This document shows positions 34,714-43,289 of a stretch of 64,000 bases of DNA, piece by piece. The translations under genes were made by a program, and so were the position numbers. Every line of letters begins with the position of its first letter. The first letter of the stretch is position 1. The stretch comes from UBA10365 sp041441915 (lineage in GTDB: Bacteria > Pseudomonadota > Alphaproteobacteria > Rhodobacterales > Rhodobacteraceae). Location: NCBI GenBank assembly GCA_041441915.1, contig JASDRS010000023.1, forward strand, positions 1 to 64,000, written 5' to 3'. The notes under the pieces were generated by a model, which was given only the letters and a program-made list of their open reading frames with translations, was not told the DNA's origin and did no database searches.

Positions 34714-36570
34714 ATGGTAATTTTTGGGAAAATTTTAGTTTTAGTTTTAGCTATATGTGCCTTAGCCATGACTAGCGGGGCAACCTGGGCGCAAAATCAA
34801 ACTCCTAATAAGGTTTGGATTCAAGTGGACGCCCAGCGCACTTTGCCCCAGGCAGAAGCCCGTGCCACACTTTATGAAAGTTCATTCCCAAATCTTAAGG
34901 GCTATCGCCTTGACACGGACTGGTATGTTTTGGCCATTGGACCCTTTAAGAAAGACGAAGCCAATAAGCTTTTGGCGCAATTCATTTACGCAAGTAAAAT
35001 TCCCATGGATAGCTATGTAACCAAGGGGCTGAACTTTACCGAAGTGTTTTGGCCCCGCCCCGAGGGAGAACTGCCCCTAAGCGCCGCGGCAACTCCCAAA
35101 AGCCAAATGCCCCAAGCGCTTGAAGCGGCCGATTCGGAAACGCCAGTGGTTAACGCTGCCACACCGATGGCCAGCGCAGTAACCCCAGCACCAAGATCGG
35201 TCGCAAAACCCACCCTGGTCAAGCCCAACTTTAACGATCAAGACCTAGAAAGAGCACGCGCAAGCCTTGACGCACTTAGCACAGATAAAAAGCGCCAAAT
35301 CCAAAATGCTTTGCGATGGTTTGGCACCTATTTGGGTCCTATTGATGGGCAAATTGGTTCTGGTTCACGTAAATCAATCGAAGAGTGGCAAAAAGCGCAA
35401 GGCATCGACCCAACGGGAGCGCTTACGCCCAATCAGCGCACCTGGCTTTTGGCCAACTTTGACCTTGAAGCTGCGGAACTTGGCTGGGAAAAGGTTACAG
35501 ACACACAGGCAGGAATCACTTTCTCTCAACCCCGTAACCTGGTGCATTTTTCGAATTACGAGCCCCCTTTTGCCCGCTATATGCCGCTGAACGGTGGTCA
35601 AACCAATCTTTCGCTGATCAGCCAATCTGGCGATCGATCCGAGCTGCGCCAGCTCTTTAATGTACTGCGTGATCTTGAAGCGGTGCCAAAGGACGCAGAC
35701 GCGGGCCTAAGTGATCACGGGTTTATCATTCAAGGCATGGGTTCGGGCCGTTATGTAAGCATATACGCCCAGCTTATTGATAATACGATAAAAGGCTTTG
35801 CCCTTTTCACCCCCACAAGACCCGACAAATCTGAAAGGCGCATCGCCGCCTTTTTGAAAAGGAGTTTTACCCCAAGCAGCTCAGACGTTTTGCGTGACGA
35901 CATTGCACCACTAGATGACAAGACCCGAAACAACCTGACTGCAGGACTTGAAGCACGCCGGCCTATTTTGTCGCGCTCTGGCTTCTTTGTTTCAACGGAG
36001 GGGGATGTTTTGACCAGTCTAGAGGTTGCACAAAGCTGCTCGCATTTGACGATTGAGGGCGGCACGCCGATGGCGTTGAAAGCCAAAGATACCATCTTAG
36101 GCTTAGCCCTTCTAAGCCCTCAAACGCCCCTTGCCCCGCAAGAGGTGGCCCTGTGGCAAAGTGCTACCCCGCGTGCTGACAGCAAGGTGATTTTGTCTGC
36201 CTTTAGTTATGAAGACCAGTTACCAAGCCCCACCCTGACCTTAGGCCATTACCGGGGAGATGGCGCTAAGATGGGTAAAACTGGGCGCTCGATTCTCGAT
36301 ATCTCTACCTTTTCAGGCGATGCCGGCGGTCCGGTATTTGACAGAACTGGTGCCGTTCTTGGCATGATGCTGCCAACCCTTTCGCTTAAAGAGGGGCAAC
36401 TTGCACCTAAAGACGTGGGGTTTGCGGTAGAAGCATCTTTTGTCCGCGGCTTTTTACACAAAGCAGAGATCAGCTCTCGAACCAGCAATCAATCCAGCCC
36501 CATTGAAGTGGCTGATATCGCTGAAAAGGCCGAAAAAATTGTCGTTTTGGTGTCTTGTTGGGCGCAATAG
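34714..36570 (+). CDS. Secreted trypsin-fold protein with peptidoglycan-binding domain, apparently catalytically dead
   Basis: 618 residues from the ATG at 34714 (AGGA 6 bases upstream). A signal peptide (ends SGATWAQ, ~27) is followed by a SPOR-like segment (WIQVDAQRTLPQAEAR, WYVLAIGPF), a low-complexity Ala/Pro linker, a PG_binding_1 domain (IQNALRWFGTYLGPIDG, SIEEWQKAQGIDPTG), a middle domain, and a C-terminal trypsin-like fold. In that fold the usual catalytic His segment reads VLTSLEVAQSC and the GDSGGP loop reads GDAGGPVFD with Ala at residue 537, so two of the triad positions are not catalytic. It should act in the periplasm as a wall-associated binding or scaffold protein. Convergent with folE2. 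Confidence 0.8.
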   Translation: MVIFGKILVLVLAICALAMTSGATWAQNQTPNKVWIQVDAQRTLPQAEARATLYESSFPNLKGYRLDTDWYVLAIGPFKKDEANKLLAQFIYASKIPMDSYVTKGLNFTEVFWPRPEGELPLSAAATPKSQMPQALEAADSETPVVNAATPMASAVTPAPRSVAKPTLVKPNFNDQDLERARASLDALSTDKKRQIQNALRWFGTYLGPIDGQIGSGSRKSIEEWQKAQGIDPTGALTPNQRTWLLANFDLEAAELGWEKVTDTQAGITFSQPRNLVHFSNYEPPFARYMPLNGGQTNLSLISQSGDRSELRQLFNVLRDLEAVPKDADAGLSDHGFIIQGMGSGRYVSIYAQLIDNTIKGFALFTPTRPDKSERRIAAFLKRSFTPSSSDVLRDDIAPLDDKTRNNLTAGLEARRPILSRSGFFVSTEGDVLTSLEVAQSCSHLTIEGGTPMALKAKDTILGLALLSPQTPLAPQEVALWQSATPRADSKVILSAFSYEDQLPSPTLTLGHYRGDGAKMGKTGRSILDISTFSGDAGGPVFDRTGAVLGMMLPTLSLKEGQLAPKDVGFAVEASFVRGFLHKAEISSRTSNQSSPIEVADIAEKAEKIVVLVSCWAQ

Positions 36571-36582
36571 AAGCTTTGGCCG

Positions 36583-37722
36583 TTAGCCTTTGTGAAAGAG
36601 CGACGAGAAAAGCTTAGGATCAAGGCTTTGGGCGGCAAAGGTTGGGCCCTCGGTTAAAAGGCTCACAGCATCATGGCTATGCAAGCTTTCTTGATGGCTA
36701 GCCAAGACCCTAAAATCGCCAATGCGGGGGTCTTTGAGTAATTCTTCGCAAAACGAACGCGCCGCATCTTCAACAAATATTGGATTTGCGGCGTTAAGTT
36801 CTGCGAAAGCTTGCTCATCTTCGCGTTTGACCATCACTTGGGTTTCAGTCACCACACCTGCACGCGCCAGATCGATGAGGTCTTCGAACCAAAGGCATGC
36901 ACCATTGGGCAGCACTTCAACCGAAATGCGCGCGACCGAGCGCTGCGAATGCGGCGTTGCCAATTGCTGACGCGTAGCGCGGGCATGTTCGGCGAGTTCA
37001 AGCGAACAGGGGCAGGTACTGGAATAGACATAATCCAAATGCATGATCTTTTTGCGCACACCGCTTTGATCGATCAACTCCATTGCTATATCATAATATT
37101 GCCACCCCGACAGGCGCGAGCGCAAAGAGTTTATCTTTACGGGGAAAGAAAGGCTCATTTGAATGCGCGCGTCAAAGCTTTTAAGATCACGCTTATAACC
37201 TTCAAGAGCCGCTTCCATCACTTCAAAGGAAAAGTCACGTTCGGCATGGATATAAAATGAGCGCATGATGCGCGACATATTGATGCCTTTTTTTTCGGCC
37301 TCAAGGCTCACTGTTCCCGTGACCGAGGTTTCAAGCCGAATCTCGTGGCTTGATTCGCCCTGATCATTTCGGGCTCGATAGCGAATGGGCAAACGGAAGT
37401 TTGAGATGCCCACATGCTGAATCTGCTGTTTGGACCCAACAATCAAGCTGGTGGGGCCATTTTGTAGATCGGGCAAGCTGTCCCTATAGGTTTCAGTGAC
37501 ACTGAAATCTTGGGGGTAAATGCTGCTCAAAGGGGTGCCAGTTTTAGCTGCCACAGGTGAAATTTCACATTCTGGCATGGCCAAGAGCGTTTTGGCCACG
37601 GGGTCAAGCGCGTCTAACTCAGCGTCGGAGGCCAGCGCCGCCCACTGGCGCAACAAGCCAAAGGCATGAGCCACTTCGTCGTCACTAGGCTTCTGGCCAA
37701 TTTGTGAAAGATGGATATTCAT
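36583..37722 (-). CDS. folE2: GTP cyclohydrolase FolE2
   Basis: Metal-dependent type IB GTP cyclohydrolase that makes dihydroneopterin triphosphate for folate. 379 residues, longer than the ~300 common elsewhere because of the N-terminal ~70. Core marks are VGISNFRLPIRYRA, the metal-binding Cys in STCPCSLELAEH, HSQRSVARISVEV and FVEDAARSFCEELL with the catalytic Glu. AAGGAGG stands 4 bases before the start. The 70-base gap to metZ has ACCAAA (37744) facing TTTGGT (37762), which could be an operator; no zinc-repressor site was recognised. Confidence 0.93.
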   Translation of the reverse strand: MNIHLSQIGQKPSDDEVAHAFGLLRQWAALASDAELDALDPVAKTLLAMPECEISPVAAKTGTPLSSIYPQDFSVTETYRDSLPDLQNGPTSLIVGSKQQIQHVGISNFRLPIRYRARNDQGESSHEIRLETSVTGTVSLEAEKKGINMSRIMRSFYIHAERDFSFEVMEAALEGYKRDLKSFDARIQMSLSFPVKINSLRSRLSGWQYYDIAMELIDQSGVRKKIMHLDYVYSSTCPCSLELAEHARATRQQLATPHSQRSVARISVEVLPNGACLWFEDLIDLARAGVVTETQVMVKREDEQAFAELNAANPIFVEDAARSFCEELLKDPRIGDFRVLASHQESLHSHDAVSLLTEGPTFAAQSLDPKLFSSLFHKG

Positions 37723-37793
37723 GCAGCCTCCTTAAAATGTGACACCAAATTAAAATAGCTGTTTGGTATTACATTTACGCGACAAGGACAGGT

Positions 37794-38975
37794 TTAGATC
37801 ACACTTAACGCCGATTTAATATCATTCATTAAGTCTGATGCATCCTCTAATCCGACACTTAACCTAATCAAACCTGACGAAATACCTAAAATATTTTTTT
37901 GATCTTGCGTTAAACGCGAATGGGTCGTAGTAGCGGGATGGGTAACGATGGTTTTTGCATCACCTAAATTATTTGAAATTTTGATGATTTTAAGTGCGTT
38001 CATAAAGGAAAAAGCAGCCTCTTTACCGCCCTTAAGTTCAAAACTCACCATCGTGCCACCCGACCCCATTTGCCGCGCGGCCAACGCAAATTGCGGATGA
38101 CTGGCAAGACCAGGGTAAATTACTTTTGCAAGATGGGGGCCTTGCTCAAGCGTAGCCGCAATCAGCACAGCCGCATCTGCCATCGCACGGCAGCGAAGAT
38201 CTAGCGTGACCAGACCGCTTAGCATAATCCAAGACGTAAATGGCGACATCGCGCCGCCAGTGTGTTTCATATAGGGTTCAACCACACTGCGTATAAAATT
38301 CTTGGTGCCACAAATCACACCGCCCAAAGCGCGGCCCTGCCCATCAATATGTTTGGTGGCGGAATAGATGACCACATCAGCCCCCTGGTCAACCGCGCGC
38401 GAAAAAATCGGGGTGGAAAAGACATTATCCACCACAACCAAAGCACCCTTGGCATGGGCAATTGTGGCAACGGCAGCAATGTCGATCACTTCGAGCGTAG
38501 GGTTCGAAATGGTTTCAAAAAATACAGCCTTAGTGTCTTGGTGAATTGCTTTATCCCAAGCTACCAAATCGGTTCCATCAACAAAATCAACCTTCACACC
38601 GTAGCGTGTGAGCACATTTTCCAAAACATAAAGGCACGAGCCAAAAAGTGCACGCGCGGCCACCACATGGTCGCCGGCCTTCAAAAATGCGGTTAAAGCG
38701 CCACTTACGGCTGCCATACCACTTGCTGTGGCAAAGGCATCTTCGGTGCCTTCGAGAACGGATATCCGGTCTTCGAACATACGAGTGGTTGGATTGCCAT
38801 ATCGGGCGTAAACGAATTCGTCCTCCTGAGGATTGGCGAAGCGCGCCTCAGCATCTTCGGCGCTGTCAAAGGCAAAGCCCTGAGTCAGAAAAATTGCTTC
38901 AGCCATTTCGCCATATTGGCTGCGACGTGACCCTTCGTGCACAAGCTGCGTGCGAGCCTTCCAATCTTTACTCAT
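37794..38975 (-). CDS. metZ: O-succinylhomoserine sulfhydrylase
   Basis: Makes homocysteine from O-succinylhomoserine and sulfide with pyridoxal phosphate. 393 residues, MetZ length. Starts WKARTQLVHEG; has YARYGNPTTRMFE, ASGMAAVSGALTAF, ETISNPTLEVIDI, VVDNVFSTPIFSRA and the cofactor lysine in YSATKHIDGQGRALGG. A SAM-II-like riboswitch lies just before it, which fits methionine control. A cystathionine enzyme is less likely from the MetZ-type wording. Confidence 0.94.
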   Translation of the reverse strand: MSKDWKARTQLVHEGSRRSQYGEMAEAIFLTQGFAFDSAEDAEARFANPQEDEFVYARYGNPTTRMFEDRISVLEGTEDAFATASGMAAVSGALTAFLKAGDHVVAARALFGSCLYVLENVLTRYGVKVDFVDGTDLVAWDKAIHQDTKAVFFETISNPTLEVIDIAAVATIAHAKGALVVVDNVFSTPIFSRAVDQGADVVIYSATKHIDGQGRALGGVICGTKNFIRSVVEPYMKHTGGAMSPFTSWIMLSGLVTLDLRCRAMADAAVLIAATLEQGPHLAKVIYPGLASHPQFALAARQMGSGGTMVSFELKGGKEAAFSFMNALKIIKISNNLGDAKTIVTHPATTTHSRLTQDQKNILGISSGLIRLSVGLEDASDLMNDIKSALSVI

Positions 38976-39029
38976 CTACGCAATCCAATCAAATAAAAAT
39001 CCCTTACACCAAGGCGTTGGGATGATCCT

Positions 39030-39087
39030 AAACGTCTTTAGCAGTTTTTTTAACGTGGCCCACAATCAGGAACAAAACGCCACAACA
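39030..39087 (-). promoter_or_regulatory. SAM-II/SAM-V-type riboswitch upstream of metZ
   Basis: On the minus strand TGTGG pairs with CCACG (stem P1) around GTTTTG and a short CC..GG hairpin, followed by the conserved run GTTAAA...TGCTAAAG. This is the core that SAM-II and SAM-V aptamers share (CCACGTTAAA...GCTAAA). It ends about 55 bases before the metZ ATG. The later AACGCC (39013-39018 on the plus strand as GGCGTT) can pair with GGCGTT in the aptamer, so an alternative fold exists. SAM-bound RNA should turn metZ down. Family is known from alphaproteobacterial methionine genes; the split between II and V is not certain. Confidence 0.75.
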
Positions 39088-39171
39088 TAATCATAAACAA
39101 TCGCAATCTTAAGGTCAATCGACTTGAAAAAAGCTGGACCAACCCGCATGTACGGCAATTGGAGCCCAATC

Positions 39172-39840
39172 ATGAGAGCTCCCATAGAACTCTATTTTTG
39201 ACCTTCCCCACCAACGGTTGGAAAATCACGATAGCACTAGAATAAATGGGCCTGCCCTATAATGTAAATTTGGTTGATATAAACAAGGGCGCACAATTTG
39301 ACCCTGCGTTTTCGGCCATTTCTTCCAACGACCGTATTCCTACGGCAATTGATCCCTACGGCCCCCAAAGAGCAACTACTTCTATTTTTGAATCAGAAGC
39401 TATCTTGCAATACCTCTCACGTAATACAGGTAAATTATGCGGCACAATAGAGCACGACCGCATTAGTACTGTTCAATGGCTAATGTGGCAAATGGGCGGA
39501 TTAGGACCTATGGCAGGGCAAGCGTATCACTTTCTAAAATATGCCCAAAAATGAATCTGCCGCAGGTTCTGCCTTCTGCACAAAATCGCTATCGAAACGA
39601 AGTGACGCCGCTCTACAGAGTGCTTGATCGCCATCTGGCCAAACGCGTTACATTGCCAGCGGTGACTTCACCATTGCCGATATTGCCACTGGGTCATAAG
39701 TCATTTATCAGCGGTGCCAACAGCAAGACATATCCTATACACTCGGCATTTTGCACTGGTTTGACGAACTAACCGCAAGACCAGCTTTCAAAGCAGGTGT
39801 CGCATTTTCAAGTCAAAAAAAATTCCACAGCCAAGAATAA
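39172..39840 (+). pseudogene. Glutathione S-transferase remnant
   Basis: The full length of a GST (nu/YghU-like group) can be followed with several lesions. It begins MRAPIELYF then TGA where the family has Trp. After a frameshift comes TNGWKITIALE and a TAA in front of MGLPYNVNLVDINKG. The middle reads ESEAILQYLSRNTGKL and WLMWQMGGLGPMAGQ; a frameshift follows near 39545 (SAQNRYRNEVTPLYRVLDRHLAK), then another before GDFTIADIA, a further stop, and the tail HWFDELTARPAFKAGVAF. At least three frameshifts and three stops make it inactive. Confidence 0.85.
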
Positions 39841-39891
39841 AGCTGCACACGACAGACCATTCAATCGCCCCACGCAAGAAGGACCTTTGGC

Positions 39892-40503
39892 CTATTTTAG
39901 GTCTGTGTCATTTTGCACACCATATTTAGCAAACAGGCGGCTTTGTGTCATGAAAAAGACAAAAATAGCTGCTGTGAGACCAAAGGTTTTAAAATTTACC
40001 CAAACATCAGTGGAAAAATTTCTCCAAATCAATTCGTTAGCGAGCGCAAGGGTCAAAAAAAATACTGTGACGCGACGAGTTAAGATCATCCAACCTTCGG
40101 CCTCTAGTGGCATAGCATCTTGCATCACATAGGCCAAGTAGGAACGCCCACGCAAAAGTCCAAAGCCCAAAACACCACCAAACAGAAGATAAATCAATGT
40201 AGGCTTAGCCTTAAAGAAGCGCGGATCATTTAACCAGACCGAAAGCCCACCAAATAAGATCACCAAAACCAAGGTCACAATCTGCATTTTTGACAAGACA
40301 CCTGTGAGCCACCACAAGACACTGGTGGAAACAATCAACAGCGGCACAAAGGCCGCCGTGGCCAAAATGAACCCTTCGTAAGATGTGCCTAAAATATTAA
40401 AACTTTGGCCTTTTAGGCGTGAATAAAGCACAAAAAATACCACGACGGGGCCCAGTTCAAGCGCCAGTTTTACCAGCGAATTAAGTTTCTTTTCTGGCTT
40501 CAT
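39892..40503 (-). CDS. yciB: Inner membrane-spanning protein YciB (septation protein A)
   Basis: 203 residues with five to six membrane helices. Opens KLALELGPVVVFFVLYSR, followed by the PTLIYLLFGGVLGFGLL segment and the end WVNFKTFGLTAAIFVFFM, all usual for YciB/IspZ. Thought to act in envelope maintenance or septation; exact role not settled. Overlaps the ftsY stop by 4 bases, as is common in this group. Confidence 0.92.
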   Translation of the reverse strand: MKPEKKLNSLVKLALELGPVVVFFVLYSRLKGQSFNILGTSYEGFILATAAFVPLLIVSTSVLWWLTGVLSKMQIVTLVLVILFGGLSVWLNDPRFFKAKPTLIYLLFGGVLGFGLLRGRSYLAYVMQDAMPLEAEGWMILTRRVTVFFLTLALANELIWRNFSTDVWVNFKTFGLTAAIFVFFMTQSRLFAKYGVQNDTDLK

Positions 40504-41546
40504 TCCTCTAACCCCACAAGCGCGCGAGCAAAATCTGATGGATCAAAAGCAGCAAGATCATCGATCTTTTCGCCCACTCCGATTGCATGAATAGGCAGGC
40601 CAAAGCGGTCGGCTAGCGCCACGAGAATCCCGCCCTTAGCGGTGCCGTCAAGCTTGGTCATTACGAGCCCCGTTACATTGGCCATGGCTTGAAAGACTTC
40701 AACCTGCGACAGGACATTTTGCCCCGTCGTGGCATCAAGCACCAAAATCGTATTGTGCGGTGCGGATGGGTCCAACTTACCTATAACCCGAATAATTTTG
40801 GCCAATTCTTCCATTAAATCAGTACGATTTTGTAGCCGACCTGCCGTGTCAATTAGCAAAAGGTCAACCCCAGAGGCGCGGGCCTTGGTGATAGCATCAT
40901 GTGCAAGTGAGGCGGGGTCAGACCCTTCGGGTGCCGTCAGAACCGGGACATCGGCACGCGTGCCCCAAACTTGCAGCTGTTCAACGGCGGCGGCGCGAAA
41001 TGTATCGCCAGCAGCTATCATCACAGTTTTCCCGGCTTCTCTAAATTGCAGCGCCAATTTACCAATTGTGGTAGTTTTTCCCGATCCATTTACGCCCACG
41101 ACCAGCACCACCTGCGGCTTCTGGGCGAAAAGTGGTAAAGGGCAGGCGATGGGGGCCAAAATGCGTTTAATTTCTTCAGCCAGAAGCTCTTTTATCACCT
41201 TTGTGGTCAACCGTTTACCCATGTATTCTTGCGCGATTTGGGCAGTGACCCGAAGCGCGGTTTCAACACCCATATCAGCGCGGATCAAAACCTCTTCAAG
41301 GCTTTCGAGCATCGCATCGTCAAGCAATCGGCTTTTGTCTTGGCCCTCTTTGCCAAACAGTCGGTTTAGCAGCCCTGCCGCCGAAGGTTCAGGCTTTTGG
41401 GCGTTTTGCAAAGCGTTTAGAGAACCCTGTGGGGCGCTTGACGCGGGCACTTGGACACTTGGGTCTGTCACAACTTCCTCTAAACTTTCAGAAATGCGGT
41501 CAGAGCTACGAAACATCCGATCTGCAAGTTTTTTTAAAAAAGCCAT
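40500..41546 (-). CDS. ftsY: Signal recognition particle receptor FtsY
   Basis: GTPase that receives SRP-ribosome complexes at the inner membrane. 348 residues: a short acidic N-terminal part (fewer charges than in E. coli), the N domain (LEEVLIRADMGVETAL), then the G domain with VVGVNGSGKTTTIGKLA (P-loop), GDTFRAAAVEQL, DTAGRLQNRTDLMEEL, TKLDGTAKGG and IGVGEKIDDLAAF. The gene is the first of an ftsY-yciB pair. Confidence 0.96.
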   Translation of the reverse strand: MAFLKKLADRMFRSSDRISESLEEVVTDPSVQVPASSAPQGSLNALQNAQKPEPSAAGLLNRLFGKEGQDKSRLLDDAMLESLEEVLIRADMGVETALRVTAQIAQEYMGKRLTTKVIKELLAEEIKRILAPIACPLPLFAQKPQVVLVVGVNGSGKTTTIGKLALQFREAGKTVMIAAGDTFRAAAVEQLQVWGTRADVPVLTAPEGSDPASLAHDAITKARASGVDLLLIDTAGRLQNRTDLMEELAKIIRVIGKLDPSAPHNTILVLDATTGQNVLSQVEVFQAMANVTGLVMTKLDGTAKGGILVALADRFGLPIHAIGVGEKIDDLAAFDPSDFARALVGLEE

Positions 41547-41622
41547 AGTTCCCCCGTTTGGGTTTATTTAAGCGCTTTGATGCCCTGATGGAAGGGCCTG
41601 CGTGTAAGAGGCGCGGTATGAA

Positions 41623-43218
41623 CTAAAAAAGTTGGCCCTGATCGGGTGGTGCCTGCGGTTTGCGCGGTTTGGGCGGACTGACTTTTGGGGCGCCAAGCGC
41701 CAAGCGGCCATCATAAAATTCAATCTCCAGCCCCGTCGCGCTGTGCACTTGAGTTTTTGATGTCACCAAACCCTGATCTGATCGCACCACGGCAAAGCCG
41801 CGCCGCAAAGTTTGGTCACAGCCCAAAGTTTGGCGCATGCGCTCTAGCGATGCGAGGGCGGCGGCATGGGCGCTAAAATACGCGCCAAGGGCAGCCTCAA
41901 GTCGTGCAAATTTTTGGGTCAGATCGTCACGCCCACGCGCCAAATCGCGGGCGCTTTGACCCATTATCCGTGCCAACGCAGGATCAAGCCGCGCCAAAAG
42001 AGCTTGGGTGCGATCGGTTGTTCGTTCAAGTCGGCGCGAGTGGGCCATGTCTAATGTGCGGGAATTGTCGCGCAGCCGTTCCGATAGGCGGCGGGTCATA
42101 TTTTGCAAACTGTTCGGGCGCAAAAGTGCAGAAACTGGGTCAAACCGGCCCCGTTTACGTGCCACCATCGCTTCAAGCGCACCCGCCAAACGTGTTGACC
42201 AAAGATCAAAGCACTGGGTGGCGGGGTCAATCAGCACCTCAATCCGCGGCAGGGCACGGGCCAGATTTCGTAGATTTTGGCCCCGCCGTTCTTGTCCATT
42301 GGACAAAGAACGTGCTTTTCTGGCACCCAAAGTGTCTAGAGCGGCCTGAACCTCTTGGCGTACTGGAACGGCCATTTCTGCGGCAGCGGTGGGGGTTGGA
42401 GCGCGCCGATCTGCAGCAAAATCAAGCAATGTTGTGTCTGTTTCGTGTCCCACGGCCGAGATCAGTGGAATAGCACTTTCAGATGCTGCGCGCACCACTA
42501 TCTCTTCATTAAAGCCCCACAGATCTTCGATCGATCCACCCCCACGCGCAACAATCAGCACGTCAGGGCGCGGAATTGCGGCACCTTTTTCCAGCGCATT
42601 GAAGCCCACGATGGCTGCCGCCACTTCAGCGGCACAGGCGCGCCCCTGCACCGCCGCCGGCCAGATCAACACATGGCGCGGAAATCGGTCGCGCAAACGG
42701 TGCAAAATATCTCGAACAACTGCCCCCGAGGGCGAGGTCACAACCCCAATCACGTGCGGCAGATAGGGCAAATTTTGCTTAAGTTCAGGCTCGAACAGAC
42801 CCTCGGCCAAAAGCTTGACCCGCCGCGCCTCAAGCGTGGCCATCAAAGCGCCCGCTCCAGCAGCAGCAATACCATCAACGATCAATTGATATTTTGACTG
42901 GCCAGGAAAGGTCGTCATATGACCAGAAACGACAACCTCCATCCCTTCTTCAGGACGTATCTGCATTTTTGCAGCTTGCCCTTTCCATGAAATGGCCGCA
43001 ATCACTGCCCGATCATCTTTTAGATCAAAATATAAATGCCCCGACGCGGGCCGCGACACTCGCCCGACTTCACCACGCACCCGTACGCGGCCAAATTCGC
43101 CCTCGATCACCCGTTTGACGGCGACTGAAAGCTCTGAGACTGAAAATTCAGGCGCATTGCCGACCGACACTTGGTCAACATTCGGCAATTCTTCTGGGTA
43201 TTCAAACAACTGCGACAT
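41623..43218 (-). CDS. xseA: Exodeoxyribonuclease VII large subunit
   Basis: Nuclease chain acting with XseB on single-stranded DNA. 531 residues. The N-terminal OB-fold begins FSVSELSVAVKRVIEGEFGRVRVRGEVG with SGHLYFDLKDD. The catalytic domain has GVVTSPSGAVVRDILHRL, DVLIVARGGGSIEDLW and SAVGHETDTTLLDFAADRRAPTPTAAAE. A long coiled coil (~290-460) and the tail LRRGFAVVR follow. Divergent from purD; xseB is not next to it. Confidence 0.95.
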   Translation of the reverse strand: MSQLFEYPEELPNVDQVSVGNAPEFSVSELSVAVKRVIEGEFGRVRVRGEVGRVSRPASGHLYFDLKDDRAVIAAISWKGQAAKMQIRPEEGMEVVVSGHMTTFPGQSKYQLIVDGIAAAGAGALMATLEARRVKLLAEGLFEPELKQNLPYLPHVIGVVTSPSGAVVRDILHRLRDRFPRHVLIWPAAVQGRACAAEVAAAIVGFNALEKGAAIPRPDVLIVARGGGSIEDLWGFNEEIVVRAASESAIPLISAVGHETDTTLLDFAADRRAPTPTAAAEMAVPVRQEVQAALDTLGARKARSLSNGQERRGQNLRNLARALPRIEVLIDPATQCFDLWSTRLAGALEAMVARKRGRFDPVSALLRPNSLQNMTRRLSERLRDNSRTLDMAHSRRLERTTDRTQALLARLDPALARIMGQSARDLARGRDDLTQKFARLEAALGAYFSAHAAALASLERMRQTLGCDQTLRRGFAVVRSDQGLVTSKTQVHSATGLEIEFYDGRLALGAPKVSPPKPRKPQAPPDQGQLF

Positions 43219-43289
43219 TTAGGCCCTGCTTGTGATCTGTTACAGCAGACCTTAGAACGCCCGAAGCAAAAGGCCAAGCGGAGCATGCG

